DNA of 64,000 nt from Gamsiella multidivaricata (taxonomy: Eukaryota; Mortierellomycota; Mortierellomycetes; Mortierellales; Mortierellaceae). The stretch is taken from positions 17,643-81,642 of the forward strand of contig NW_026251830.1 in assembly GCF_025024155.1 (NCBI RefSeq), written 5' to 3'. This document shows, in pieces, positions 45,292-56,642 of the stretch. Both the position numbers and the translations under genes were made by a program. Under the pieces are notes generated by a model, which worked only from the letters and a program-made list of their open reading frames with translations, ran no database searches and was not told the DNA's origin. The number at the start of each line of letters is the position of its first letter. The first letter of the stretch is position 1.

Positions 45292-47933
45292 ATGGCACTC
45301 TCCTCAGCAGCCAGGGCCAGGATGACTTTCCCCAGGGGTCCTGTCTTGACCCTGGCAGGACGCCTGCGTCCCCTTCCTGCGACACCTCCCTTGACCTGTG
45401 AGTTTACTTCAGCACACCTTCCGGGGAGTCTGCTAACCTCGATTCGACCCTGCAGCAATAGCGACGACAACAACAAAAACGCATCCACCGGCTTGTTTGT
45501 TTCTGACACCTGTTTATCTCTCTCAACCCCCTTCATTCTCTTGTCCAGACACGCGACCCCTCGCACAAAGAAGCTTTGTCACCACCTCACCAGAAACCCT
45601 GTCCGAGGATCAGCGGCAGCCAGTCAAGCAGCGCGATGATTCTGTAGAGGGACTCCTTGCGGGTCTTCTCGAGGACGACCGATATGCATTGGCAAGGGCC
45701 ATTACACTCGGTAAGTCTAGTTTCACTCTTAAATGACTTCAACGACAGAATAAAGTGCACGCTCTCCCACACACCAAACCCACGGCAACAAGAACCGTGG
45801 GAGAAAATTAGGAAAAACAACAAAATATGAGTGTGGGCAGTTATAAGAAATACAGGTAGATCGAGATCTCCGATCCGAAGAAGTCAAAAAAAGACAAAAG
45901 GTCAACGGATAATGACTGTGAACGGTTCTCATAGCGCTGCTAATCACGTCTTTCTTATCTATACTATCTGGATAGTTGAGTCCTCAAATCCAAAGCACCG
46001 TGTTCAGGCACAAAAACTACTGTCCAAGATTCTTGAACGGGAGTCTAATCTAGCCTCTCAGCAAAGCACCTCCCTTGCCAATGTGACTCCTTCGTTCGAT
46101 AAACCCATTGAGGGTTCGACCGCGACAATGTTGACAACAGGGTCCCAAGACGGACCGCGGCCGACATCCGGTTCAGGAGCCCAGATGGTGTCGGAGCAGC
46201 AACAGGAACAGCCAATTAGGCTGGGTAAAAGTTTTAGGATTGGACTGTCTGGTCCTCCTGGAGTGGGGAAGTCCACATTCATCGAGGCCTTTGGAATGTA
46301 TCTCTTGTCAAAGGGACATCGTGTTTCGGTCCTGGTAGGGAAGGGCAGGCGATCGACAGCGATGATATGCACAGCAAGCTATTTTTCTTTGATACTCTGC
46401 GCTTAACACCGCTTGTTTGTGGCGACGACTCTGTAGGCTGTAGATCCATCTTCAGCAAGGACTGGAGGATCGATTTTGGGAGACAAGACTAGGATGACAG
46501 AGCTTTCACGCGATACCAAGGCATATGTACGACCTTCTCCAAGTCGTGGAACGCTAGGTACGTGGCCGTTAGATCCGTTTTACTATTCTTAACGCGTCTT
46601 CAGTATCAAATGCATCTTAGATACTAACAGGCAAACTTTTGGGTGTTTTGTCTAGGTGGTGTATGTATCATTAACTGCGTGTGGTAAAATTGAACAGAGG
46701 CTCATGGACAATATCCGCGGCGGACATTGACGTCGACTCTTGTTGTTCATAGGTGGCAAGAAACACAACGGAGGCCATCACCTTGTGTGAAGGTACATAT
46801 CGCGTGTATTCAATTTCAGAAAGTGTAGCAATAACACACAATGTTGACTCCCTCTTCCTCCTCCTTCTCCTCTTTCCCCCCCCCCCCCCTTTATTATTAT
46901 TATTATTTTCGCCCGCCCAACATAGCCGCTGGATATGATATCTGTCTTGTGGAGACTGTCGGAGTTGGTCAGTCCGAGACGATGGTTGCCGATATTGTGG
47001 ACATGTAAGGATACTCTCATCGTGTACATGATGTCTTTCGTGTTGGCGGCAAGCACCTTTACATACTGACAAAGATCCGTCTTATATTCATAACCATAGG
47101 TTTGTTCTCCTTGTACCTCCAGCAGGCGGAGATGAACTTCAGGTAGCACAGACGCTGTAGCCAAACACGGAATGTATGGATGCTGCTACAGAACAGGGCG
47201 TCCCAAGGATGTTTGGTTGCTGAATTCCTGCTCTCTTTGCCATTCCTGTCGTATTTCGCACTGTTAATAGGGTATGAAAAAGGGTATTATGGAACTCTCG
47301 GATCTGGTTATTGTCAACAAATCAGACGGAGCGCTCGTGGACTCAGCACGCAACGCACAGATCGAATACACCAGCGCACTCAAATTTGTCAAGGCCATCT
47401 CAGCTCATTGGAAGCCCAAGGTGATCCGGGTGTCGTCAATGGGTGGACCGGAAGGCGGTATTGAGCAGGCCTGGAATACCATGAAGGAGTATTTTGATAT
47501 CATGGAGGCAAGTGGCAGATCCAGGGCTTTATCATTGTTGCGCATGAACTCTTGGCCGGATGAACCCTTTGCTGACAATCTTTCCTACTTGATTTTTATC
47601 TGATATAGTCGACGGGGGAGCTGCAAAAGAAGCGAGGCAATCAGCGCAAGATTTGGATGTGGCGACAGGTCTCGTCAGAGTTGCTGGATCTGTAAGTTGT
47701 CTCCTTTTTCGCCGTGGCTCAAACATTTAATAAGATGCAGATTCACTTCGGCTCCTTGCTCACACATGTTTTATATTTATTCTTATTTTTATTTTTGCAG
47801 ACTGAACGATGATGCTCATGTCCGGGAGATGGCGGACGAGCTTGAGGCCAAGGTTCTTCGGAATGAAGTCATGTCTGGGGCTGCAGCGCATCAGATCGTA
47901 GAACGATTCATGAAGGGTATGGGCTCTTCATGA
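45292..47933 (+). CDS. MeaB/MMAA-type G3E GTPase, methylmalonyl-CoA mutase chaperone (11 exons, 455 aa)
   Basis: It is the mitochondrial G-protein that loads and protects adenosylcobalamin-dependent methylmalonyl-CoA mutase. Exons: 45292-45397, 45549-45710, 45976-46334, 46437-46557, 46656-46660, 46754-46793, 46926-47004, 47100-47142, 47271-47507, 47609-47691, 47801-47933; all keep frame. The N-terminus is basic and acid-poor, like a presequence. Motifs: [13 protein letters not shown] (P-loop), [71 protein letters not shown] (NKxD) and RKIWMWRQ. Exon 5 is only 5 nt and is needed for both frame and the GTLGGVAR motif. The intron after 47507 is GC-AG (GCAAGT). Its presence implies a B12-dependent propionate route in this fungus. 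Confidence 0.92.
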
Positions 47934-50900
47934 TCTCCTAGAATAACAAAAGTTATCCACGCAAGATAAACAGATAAGGTCTGCTTTAGAAATGACTGCG
48001 GATGGAATTCAAAAGCGATCCTGGCGCCTTTTCACATCAAATGTACCGCGATGGAGTTCATTATGTACAGATTAGTCAGGCAGCTTATCTGGATCTGGAA
48101 AACCTGGAATAGTTATTGAGATCTATGTCTAGCCGTAAAACGCGGGTTCCCAACATCATATGCTTCTTGTTTGGGCATTAATATATCGGCCCCACCTACA
48201 ATAATCAATACGAATGCAAAATACCCATATCTTCGGACGGCTCAAAGCATTTCTGATTCGAGGCCCTCACTGAGTGATGATGAAGAATATCGACCATGAC
48301 CATATATCACCGATACGAATCCAAAAGTATCACGTATTGCCCTAACCTGACCGGAGTACTCCACAGCGCTGTCAAAGACGGCGAGAATTCGATTGTTGTC
48401 TAAAGGTTCTGATGCCACTTCTGGTACTCCCTCGGGCGATGGTGATGGAGGACCTGGAGGCGATGACAATAGGAGATTACTAAGGAACAGTAGAGGAGAC
48501 TTTGCTATAGTCATCGGCGATGAAGGACGCGGTCGCTGAGGAATAGCCGGAATGAATCGAAGAGGCAACGAGCCCAGAGATGTTGATAAAAAAAATGAAC
48601 AGTGTAAGTCAACCTATGAAGCGTCAGATCATTTCTGACTCGAGTAAGTAAGCTCAAAAGCTTGATATTCATCAGAAGAGTCCTACAAGAATGTAGCCCT
48701 TTTATGCTTCGATCAATTCTATTTATTCTCGCTTGTCGCTACATACAATTGGTAAGAACATATTGATCGTCTTAAATGATTCCTCGGTGTTTTTGTCTAG
48801 GCCAAGGAGTGCTCCAGTGTTTCCTCCCGAGAGAGGACCATTGCTCTTGGCCCAGGCGCATGGATGAGATGATGAGCGCGGTGAATGGCTGCGCTCCAGC
48901 CAACAGCTGCGTTTTATCAATACCCATTGACGTTATCGGTCATACGTCGTGGTACATGATTTCGGTGGATAGAGGCAAAGAAGCGGCTACAGGGTGGCCC
49001 TTGACGATTTTCGTTGCTTCTCGGTAGGGCCATGGGTATTGGTCCTTCCATAGATCTCGACGGCTTTAACTGTGATGACGGCTCCTGTTTTCGAGCTGGC
49101 AACAATCGCTCCGGTGAGCATCCCAGCACATGAGTACCGCAGATGGTCTTGAAGAGCCCACCTCTCATTGACCAATGTACTAGCGCGGTCAAACGTGAAT
49201 GTTCCTGTACAGAGTGCCCTCAATCCTAGACAAGATCTAACAGCCCTTATGAACTCCCTCGGACTTCGACCTTTGGGGCGATAAAGGCATGAGGATGAAG
49301 GATATTGAAGGTGAGGGCTTTACGCACGTAGTGAGGCGAGCGAAGCCAATTTTGAAGCTAAACGTTGGTCAGAATGTTTGCGCTTGAAAAGTAGAAGTTC
49401 AGCTGCGCCAATTTCCCCCGACATTTACAAGTATTCTTCAGAGCAAGGGCAGTATTAAAATAGGCGCTCATGAAGCCGACACTCCCATTTCGGCTCATGG
49501 TTCTACTTTACGCTGTTGTGCAAGCTGACGCCTGGCTAGTTTTTATTGCCATCGATATTCCCAATGGTAGTCCCCTCCTGGCACTTTATCAATTCATCCG
49601 AACCATGCAGCTCTCTGCAGAGGCAACATTAAGGCTTCTTGCTTGACATGATCAAAAAGAATCACCGGGCGACCACACTTTTCTGTGAAGCAATCCCTGC
49701 GAATCGCATGCTACAGTAGTTTTTTAAATGGATGAGCCGATCTTGAACTCCTCGGAATGAATGAATTAATGGGTATTCTTAGGCATATATATTAAAAAAA
49801 AAATAGCGTTCCCTTCACCTGTTGTGCTTCTGGATAGGGGAGCGAGAAAACGACGGTGGGCTGGATGTCGCATGGACATATCATGACCTCTTGACTACGG
49901 TTCATGTCTCGTTGATTGCTGCAGAGAAATACTCTTCTGCGCCCATGCATTCCTGCACTCATGCGCCCATTGCAGCAGCTCTTTCAGCGATATTCATCGC
50001 ATTGTCTGGTTATTTGACATGACCAAGTAACAATCGCCATACCGCCTGAGCTGTATATACAGCGCTTGCTCACCCTGCTTGTGCCCATCTGGAAGGCCAT
50101 GGCTGCTGTAGGAGCAAGACCAGTTTGGTCTATCTATTGACTTCGACGTCAAACTTGTGTCAATCCTCGCTAGGACAACGTGGTGCCCGCTGCATTTGCC
50201 TTTACCTTTCATCTTGAGACTGAGCTTGCATGACTGGCGAGGGCATGAACAATGATACCTTAGCTCGCCCTCGATAATGGGAGTGTCCGGATGGTGGCAC
50301 TCTTGTCCACAACGAGCTGATCCAGGTTCCTATGACATATCTTCAAGTTACAAAACATAGGATGTTAGAGATGCATGCCTTTGATGTAGCAGTACAACAA
50401 GCAACTTAACAATAATTGCGAAAATAGCATGCTCGTGGAGCAGGCTCAGCACGGCTAACGTAGGCTGCCCCGAGCCTGTTAGCGACCCTCAAATGTCCAG
50501 CAGCTAGCGCAGCGAGCTCTGCTTATCTCGTCCTCCATCTCTTACCCCTAATTTTTTCTATCAACAGCTTACAAAACGCAGACGAGCTCCATTGAGTTAA
50601 ACATCATCATGCTAGGACTAAAGCGCACATGATAGTCATCATTGACATACCCTCTGAGCTTCAATGCGACATTGCAAGTGGGCGCGATGGTATCTCGCGG
50701 CGTATCGAGATCATATAATGTGGAGTCATGGGGCCTGGTCTCTAGCTGCCGCAGCTGAAGGAGGGTATTGTCAATCCTGTACGCTGCTTTGGCTATTGCG
50801 CCGAGGACGATCTCCTTGGAGTTCATTTGGATGGGCGATTTGGAAAACACGCAGGACAATGTCAATAGAATCAGGGGTCGCGCCCCGTCCGGGTCCTTTC

Positions 50901-51955
50901 AAATTGCCGAGTACTCTCGGGATTGCTCCCTCAATCATACGGTCCTATCATTTGACGGAAGAAAAGCGATGGTACACCCGTTAGTATGTAGGGCGGGATA
51001 GGACAAGACTAGTTGACTGCCGTTCTTTCAGGACAGTGATGCAGCTATACGTGTCGAAAAGAAGAGCTGCAGTTCTTAACCCCCCGGCTCTTATCCGGGT
51101 GCGTCACCCACTGCTGCTCAAGTGTGCAGATTATCTAAACAGGACATATAGAGAACCAATCTGGCTAGAATTGTGGCGTTTTTTAGGCATAGCAATGTAT
51201 ACAACGGAGCATAGCACAATGAAAATAGCTGCCCTCTAGCTTTGTTTGTCTACAGGTATAATAGAGTCTTCTTATGGCCTCAAAGCCTGGATACGATCTG
51301 CCCGCAGGACTGGGCTGGTCTTTCCTTGTCCGTGAGCCTCTGTCGGCTGTTGTTGCATGGACTCGGTATGATCGGCAAGCACAGCTGGGGTGGCGCTGTA
51401 GTTGTCTATGGATGTGCTGCTTTGAAAAAGCTAGTACGGTGCTGTTAGTAGAGCTGATTCTATGTGAGTTGAGGTCGCGGCTGACACTTGTGTAGAGATC
51501 CCACGTTTTTTTCGGTGGTCTGCATGAAAAAAAAAAAAAAAAAAAAAAAGACACACCAACAAGCTGACGCATCGTATCTGGCCTACTCGGCACTCTAGTA
51601 CAGGAACCACACAGCAGTCAACCCATTCATCCATCCGATCTGACCACACTCACGCGACATGCATATATGAGTCCTGTAGTGGAAAATGCATGCGACTGCA
51701 TCAATTTGCTCTCCAGGGTATGAGTCCAAACATCCCCGTATACTCTCTCGATAGCGCGCTCAAGACACGTCCACAGCAAGCGTGGATACGCGCCAACCAA
51801 TAGAATGCTGCCTTGCACTGCAGCCGCTGCCTTTTTGAGTTTATATTATTATTTTTGGAGTTGAGTTTCCTGCGCCTCGCTGCTTCTTTTTGTCATTCCC
51901 CCCGCTTTCCTCATTCACCATTTCAAAGACTTATTTCATTCTACCGGCCGTAGCC
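47934..51955. other. 4-kb stretch without a supported gene
   Basis: Several minus-strand ORFs of 70-110 codons look better than random but match nothing I recognise: 48568-48242 (ending SSSLSEGLESEML), 49223-48987 (with AGMLTGAIVASSKTGAVIT) and 50865-50569 (with VLGAIAKAAYRIDNTLLQL). They may be decayed genes or single exons. A run of 23 A at 51527-51549 lacks a visible target-site duplication. No RNA gene is seen. Confidence 0.4.
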
Positions 51956-54240
51956 ATGGAGACCGCAGTAATCGAGTTCGCGTGCAATGCATCCTTTCCT
52001 GAGCGCACAAGTACATACCCTGCTACTCTCCTGGTGGGGTCCCAGGAACTAGTCTGGTCTGTCCGGCCAACAAGCAAGGGCACAACACGAGGTTAGGACT
52101 GATAACGCCAGTGGCTATTCAGGGATAGACCGGAAGCAGCTATGACCTCCGTACAACTATGCAGCGTCCTCAGCTCACGGGTCCTTACCTTTCAACTTCC
52201 TGGCCGCAATTAGTCCCTTATTCGTGCATCTACGGATATATCGCTCCAGATCAAGTACCAACTGAGTCGGCACACCAGGAACTAAATGTTCTTGTAAATA
52301 GCTCGCTTCAGGATCGCACTGTCACCATATACTATGTTGAATTCACTTCGCCAGACCTGAAGATCGTGTCCTCTCCGAAAACTGCAACAACGGATTTTAT
52401 TTTCGAGCAGCGGATAGATGTGCAACGGTTCATGGCTGTTGCAAAGCAGCGAGGAGGTAACTGCTCTGCCTTTACAAACATCATTTGAGGGTGCAGGGTG
52501 CAGCAGCATGGGACTGGCACTATAGCACAATGTCTTTTTATTCTCTTGAACAGTCTTTCCTAGGCCAAGGCGAATCCTGCTCTTGGTCAACCCTAACGGT
52601 GGAGTTGGCAGAGCCAAGACCATCAAGGAGTCCGTCGTGAGACCCATGCTAGAGCACTCAGGACTGATGGTGAAGGAGCAATGTATGGTGTATATTGGCT
52701 GATATAGCTATGCGTCCTTACTTTTACACTGCACGACGTTAACTACCACTTTCTCTTATGGTTTCGATGTTTAATTTATAGACACAGAATATGGCAGACA
52801 CGCCATTGATATTGCGTACAAAGTCAATCTGGAAGAGCTCGATACACTGGCGGTAGTTTCAGGAGACGGCGTGCTCCATGAGATCATTAATGGTCTCCTG
52901 TCGCGGCCGGATTGGAACCAGTCCAGGCGGTTACCTATCAGCATCATACCAGCCGGGTCGGGAAACGCAATTGCAACATCCCTAGGTATACTCTTGTCGT
53001 TATATTGCTTCACGCAAAGGGTCAACGAGCTTCTTTTTTTTTTTTTTTTTTTTTTTTGGGGGGGGGGACCGCAGCACGAACTGCGCAGCAACTGACCATT
53101 TGCTTACTAATATTGACTACAGGTACGCGTAGTCCAGTTGTAGCGACCCTTGCGCTTATTCGTGGAGAAACAGCCAGACTCGACATCTTTTCGCTGTCGC
53201 AGCGTAATCGACCAAGAATCTATTCGATGCTGTTGTTCAGCTGGGGAATGATGGCCGATGCAGACATCGAATCAGACAGGTAGGTATTCCCGGCCTTAAC
53301 CAATTGATGCATCCCTAAATATCGCTTGACAACAACTGTTAATTGCCCCCTATCTTTTGTTTCAAGATATCGCTGGCTTGGTCCTTTACGTTTCGATATT
53401 GCAGGATTTATTCGTATGATCCGGCTTCGGCGATATCCCGGAAAAGTATATATTTTGCCTCCACAACACGAATCACCAGGACCCATAATCTCTTCATCTC
53501 ATCCTCCAGACCTGAAGGGTCCAGCCGTACAACACGAATCACTTCTCAAGCACACACAGGAGGAGCCACCGAGTCCCTGGAAGCAATTGCCCAATATGCC
53601 GTTCTATAGCATGATGCTGCTGCTCAACTGCATGTTCGTTGGCGAATCCATCTATTTCACAGACAGGGTCCGATTCAATGATGGGATCATGCATGTCTGG
53701 TACTCATGTGAGACCCGGTTCTGGAGGATTGTGTTGCCGTTTGTGTTGGATCAGAACAATGGGAAACTTGTAGAGCGCGAGCTGATGCAGTATGTCAAGT
53801 GCGGTGGTTTGTTGATTGTCCCAGGAGTCGAGGGTGAGCCGAACGATAGCACAACGCATGAGATTGTTCACCCGGAGCTCGTTACGTCTGATTCAGCCAA
53901 GCAGCTGAATATCCATCAGAAACCAGGGGTGTTCGATGTGGATGGCGAGGTTATGCCGACGGCAAGGACCTTGATCGAAATTCTGCCGAGCTTCATGGAT
54001 ATAGTCGTCCCAGAGTGGTTCCATCACAAGCAAGACCAGGGCGAAAGAGCGGACCTGGCCAGACAGAAGACTGAAATAGTGATGAAATCGGCGAGATGCC
54101 ACCGGGATCGAGAGGCGAAAGCCAGCAAGATCATGGAGGCTGCTATGCTCCTATTGGCAATGGCAGCTATCGTTACTACGTACGCTATATTCTTCAGCGA
54201 GGGCTTTCAAGTATGGGCAGGGATAGTGCGGCACATTTGA
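51956..54240 (+). CDS. Sphingosine-kinase-like lipid kinase (DAGK catalytic domain)
   Basis: It phosphorylates a sphingoid base or related lipid at membranes. Secure exons are 52165 (start uncertain)-52456, 52554-52682, 52782-52985, 53123-53279 and 53367-54240. Motifs are RILLLVNPNGGVGRAK (nucleotide loop), VVSGDGVLHEIINGLL (catalytic SGDG), PAGSGNAIATSLG, then FSWGMMADADIESDRYRWLG and LGPLRFDIAG. The C-terminal domain ends with a hydrophobic segment (AAMLLLAMAAIVTTYAIFF), an unusual membrane anchor. The first exon proposed here (51956-52091, METAVIEFACNAS) ends in phase 1 whereas the next opens in phase 0, so the 5' structure is wrong or frameshifted. Intron 4 holds a T(25)G(9)-like homopolymer pair. 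Confidence 0.8.
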
Positions 54241-54457
54241 GAGGTCTTAGATATCCGAGTCAGTCTCCAACATCTATTAAGCTAAATAGTATAAAAGATA
54301 TCTAATCGTCTACGGTAAATCGACTTGATCGAAATCATATGTCTCAGTCTACATGTATAGACCCACCAACGATAGTGACGAACGCGGAAGTGGATGCATT
54401 TAGTTTTTTTACAGGTGTGAATTTATGGCTTGGTTAGTTGTTTATTTGATAAATGGG
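54241..54457. other. Convergent spacer
   Basis: A short spacer between the lipid-kinase stop and the small secreted-protein pseudogene. No structure is seen. Confidence 0.4.
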
Positions 54458-54901
54458 CTACTCCTGATAGTAGAATCCACCGGATTCATGCCTCATTTTC
54501 TCTTCATCGTCAAATGTAATACTGGGGATACCAGGATAATCGGACACAGGTCGAAACAAGCATCCTCTGCTGTTTTTTTCGTCGTTGTCGAAATACCCGC
54601 ACCCCCATTTTCCGGGGACTGCAATGCATTTCTGCCCAAAATATCGGCAGAGTGTCATAGCATCCTTATTGAACTTCTGTTGGCAAAGCGAGTTGATGGC
54701 AATAATCTTCGCTTTAAAGGTGGGCTCGGGACACATCACACCTTCAGATTCATCGAAAATTGGGTTGAGTATGCTGGTAATCAGACCCTTCGCCGAGTTG
54801 ACTGTAGCATGCACGGTGGCGTCAAGATTTTGAGGATTATATGCCGCTACTCAAATAGCCAGACAAAGGACCTGAAGGGCGATAATGGCCTTAAAATACA
54901 T
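54458..54901 (-). pseudogene. Small secreted cysteine-containing protein, one in-frame stop
   Basis: The frame opens with a signal-peptide-like MYFKAIIALQVLCLAI and is interrupted by TGA directly after it. It then continues in the same frame for about 130 codons (AAYNPQNLDATVHATVNSAK ... PVSDYPGIPSITFDDEEK ... GGFYYQE). About six cysteines lie in the middle third (CPEPTFKAK, CQQKFNKDAMTLCRYFG, KCIAVPGKWGCGYF), as in small secreted proteins. No family is recognised. The stop at the signal-peptide junction could be a point mutation from Arg or Trp. Confidence 0.6.
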
Positions 54902-54971
54902 CTTGGAGGAAATGAAGCAGAACGGTAGTGAGTGAATACAAAACAACCCATGTCTTGTTATTCAGAATGTG

Positions 54972-55290
54972 TGTCAGAGATTTGTATCTCTGTGATTGGA
55001 CGGTGGTCACATGCACAAGACCAGGGGGCTTTAGGCTCTTCTAGAAAAGCCTAGGAGTCCCGTTGTCCTAGGTGGATATCCACCTACAGCCAGATCCATC
55101 CAGAACACTCTCTTTATTAGCAAGACCCAGCTTAGTAATACTCAGCTGTAGACAACTATAAAAGGACGCGCCTAGTCTAGCTAGTTAGTCAGTCTTGTCT
55201 AGTCTTAGTTCCTGTCATAAAGTTTCTTGTCTCCAGTATCCTCTTGTCCCAAGACTCACCTTGTCAGCTCTTCCACACAAAACTCTTACA
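54972..55290 (+). mobile_element. Solo-LTR-like element (319 bp)
   Basis: It begins TGTCAGAG and ends CTTACA, as does the insertion at 22675-23006. It contains TATA box ctataaaagg at about 55157, followed by T- and CTTGTC-rich R/U5-like sequence. It includes the perfect palindrome taggtggatatccaccta (55069-55086). No matching target-site duplication is seen (atgtg left, gtcgg right). The family is probably Ty3- or Ty1-like, but no internal region is present. Confidence 0.6.
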
Positions 55291-55656
55291 GTCGGCCTCA
55301 TATTGGGTAGGAATATGGAGAGAGACAAAAGGAAGATGAGTGAATAAAAAAAAGCTGGGTATTAAGATATGGATGTATGAGTAATGACAATGTCATGGAT
55401 TTTGTATATCATTTTTACGCAACTAAGATACTGATAACTTTACAATGTGGTTAGATATCGAGCCCTAATTTAGTAGTATCGCTAACAGAATCAACGGCTG
55501 GCATGACACCAACGCTCATGGAAATCAAATCACGATCCATCGAGATATTGAAAAAAATAAAATATATATCATAACATGCGCTCAGTTTTGAACCATAGTG
55601 TATTTCACCAGAGTCCAGTGTACCCTCACAGTATAATAATACAATAAGGGTGAAAA
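55291..55656. other. AT-rich spacer
   Basis: No gene. It contains ttcaccagagtccagtgta (near 55608), a motif with relatives near 33859 and 63172. Confidence 0.4.
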
Positions 55657-56642
55657 CATTTGAGTTGACCGGCAACTCAGGTCAACTCATTTTGAAACTT
55701 AATAATGTCCACTCAAATGACGCCCTGGGTCAACTCAAATTGCGCGTGCGCCCAAAAATAAAGGCAGACTGGATCATCCATTTCATTCCATTGATTCGCT
55801 TTTATGGATAGCGCCAAGCTCAGCATCAGCCTGATCTTCTTCGCCTGGGGTAAGTGTAGCTCCGTTGATGCATATTTCCTTGAAGTGGTAGAACATGATG
55901 CTGCTACGTTTTGATCCATATTTTCGATGAAGGATAAAGCGCATGTCTCCTCTTTCAATCTTGTAGCGGCAAGTGCGGCATGTTGGCAGAAGACCTTTCT
56001 TTCCCACAATATCCATGGGAAGTCCATCTCGATAATAAATTCTCCTGCGCAACGGTACCTGTTGACGTGTAGGCCGGAGGGTATGGGAAACACAGTATCG
56101 GTATTGATGCCCTTGCCCCACCAGTCGATGTGCTCGGCTTTGACGTCTTCCCCCTCTTCGCTGGCACCGTTGATATTGCCCTTCTTCGTATCCTCCTCTC
56201 CACTGGCGTCTTTATGGGGATATTGCGTTGTCGGTGTTATTGCACCACTGTAGATCAGGCGTTCTTTCGGAAGTCGGCCAGCTCTCCACTCGAAGGCTCG
56301 CATCAATAACGCTCTGGATCCCGTCCATTGCTGCCCAATCTAATGAGAACACTACACGGATATGCTCAAGGCATCGGGCTTCAAGTTGTTGTATGATTGC
56401 GCTGCTCAATGGCGTACGATCATTGCAACCGAATATTATTTATTGGATCCCTTTTCAAAGGGCTGTTTCAACCGCAGATAGTGCAACACTTCGCATGGCT
56501 GCGTGAGGTGAGAGGTTCAGAAACCGAGTAGGGGGAAAAGGCCGTTTGTGCCGTTTGTTTTGAGTGGACCTTTTATTTTATTTTTTTATGCCTTGTGTAG
56601 TTGCTCCCGTCATTTGAGTGGACATTCCGGGCAACTCAAATG
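55657..56642. mobile_element. TIR element (986 bp) carrying a zf-PARP-like ORF
   Basis: The ends are inverted copies. Outer block: catttgagttgaccgg at the left, reverse complement catttgagttgcccgg at the right. Inner block: aatgtccactcaaatgac at 55704 with its exact complement ending at 56626. The left copy has an extra stretch of about 32 bp between blocks. Within each end, CATTTGAGT and ACTCAAATG can pair as a hairpin. No target-site duplication is evident. No transposase was found, so it would be non-autonomous. Confidence 0.65.
55783..56306 (-). pseudogene. zf-PARP-like zinc-finger ORF, frameshifted
   Basis: The N-terminal part is read in one frame (EHIDWWGKGINTDTVFPIPS ... EFIIEMDFPWILWERK). 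The C-terminal part is in another (KKGLLPTCRTCRYKIERGD, SSIMFYHFKEICINGATL). The switch falls at an A/G-rich stretch near 56000 and could be a one-base deletion. CRTC followed about 28 residues later by a YH...C arrangement resembles the PARP-type DNA-binding zinc finger (usually H-x2-C; here H-x4-C). It lies inside the TIR element. Confidence 0.5.

Noticed and set aside
51527..51549. Poly-A run as the end of another LINE insertion
   Set aside because: No target-site duplication or LINE tail sequence could be found around it.
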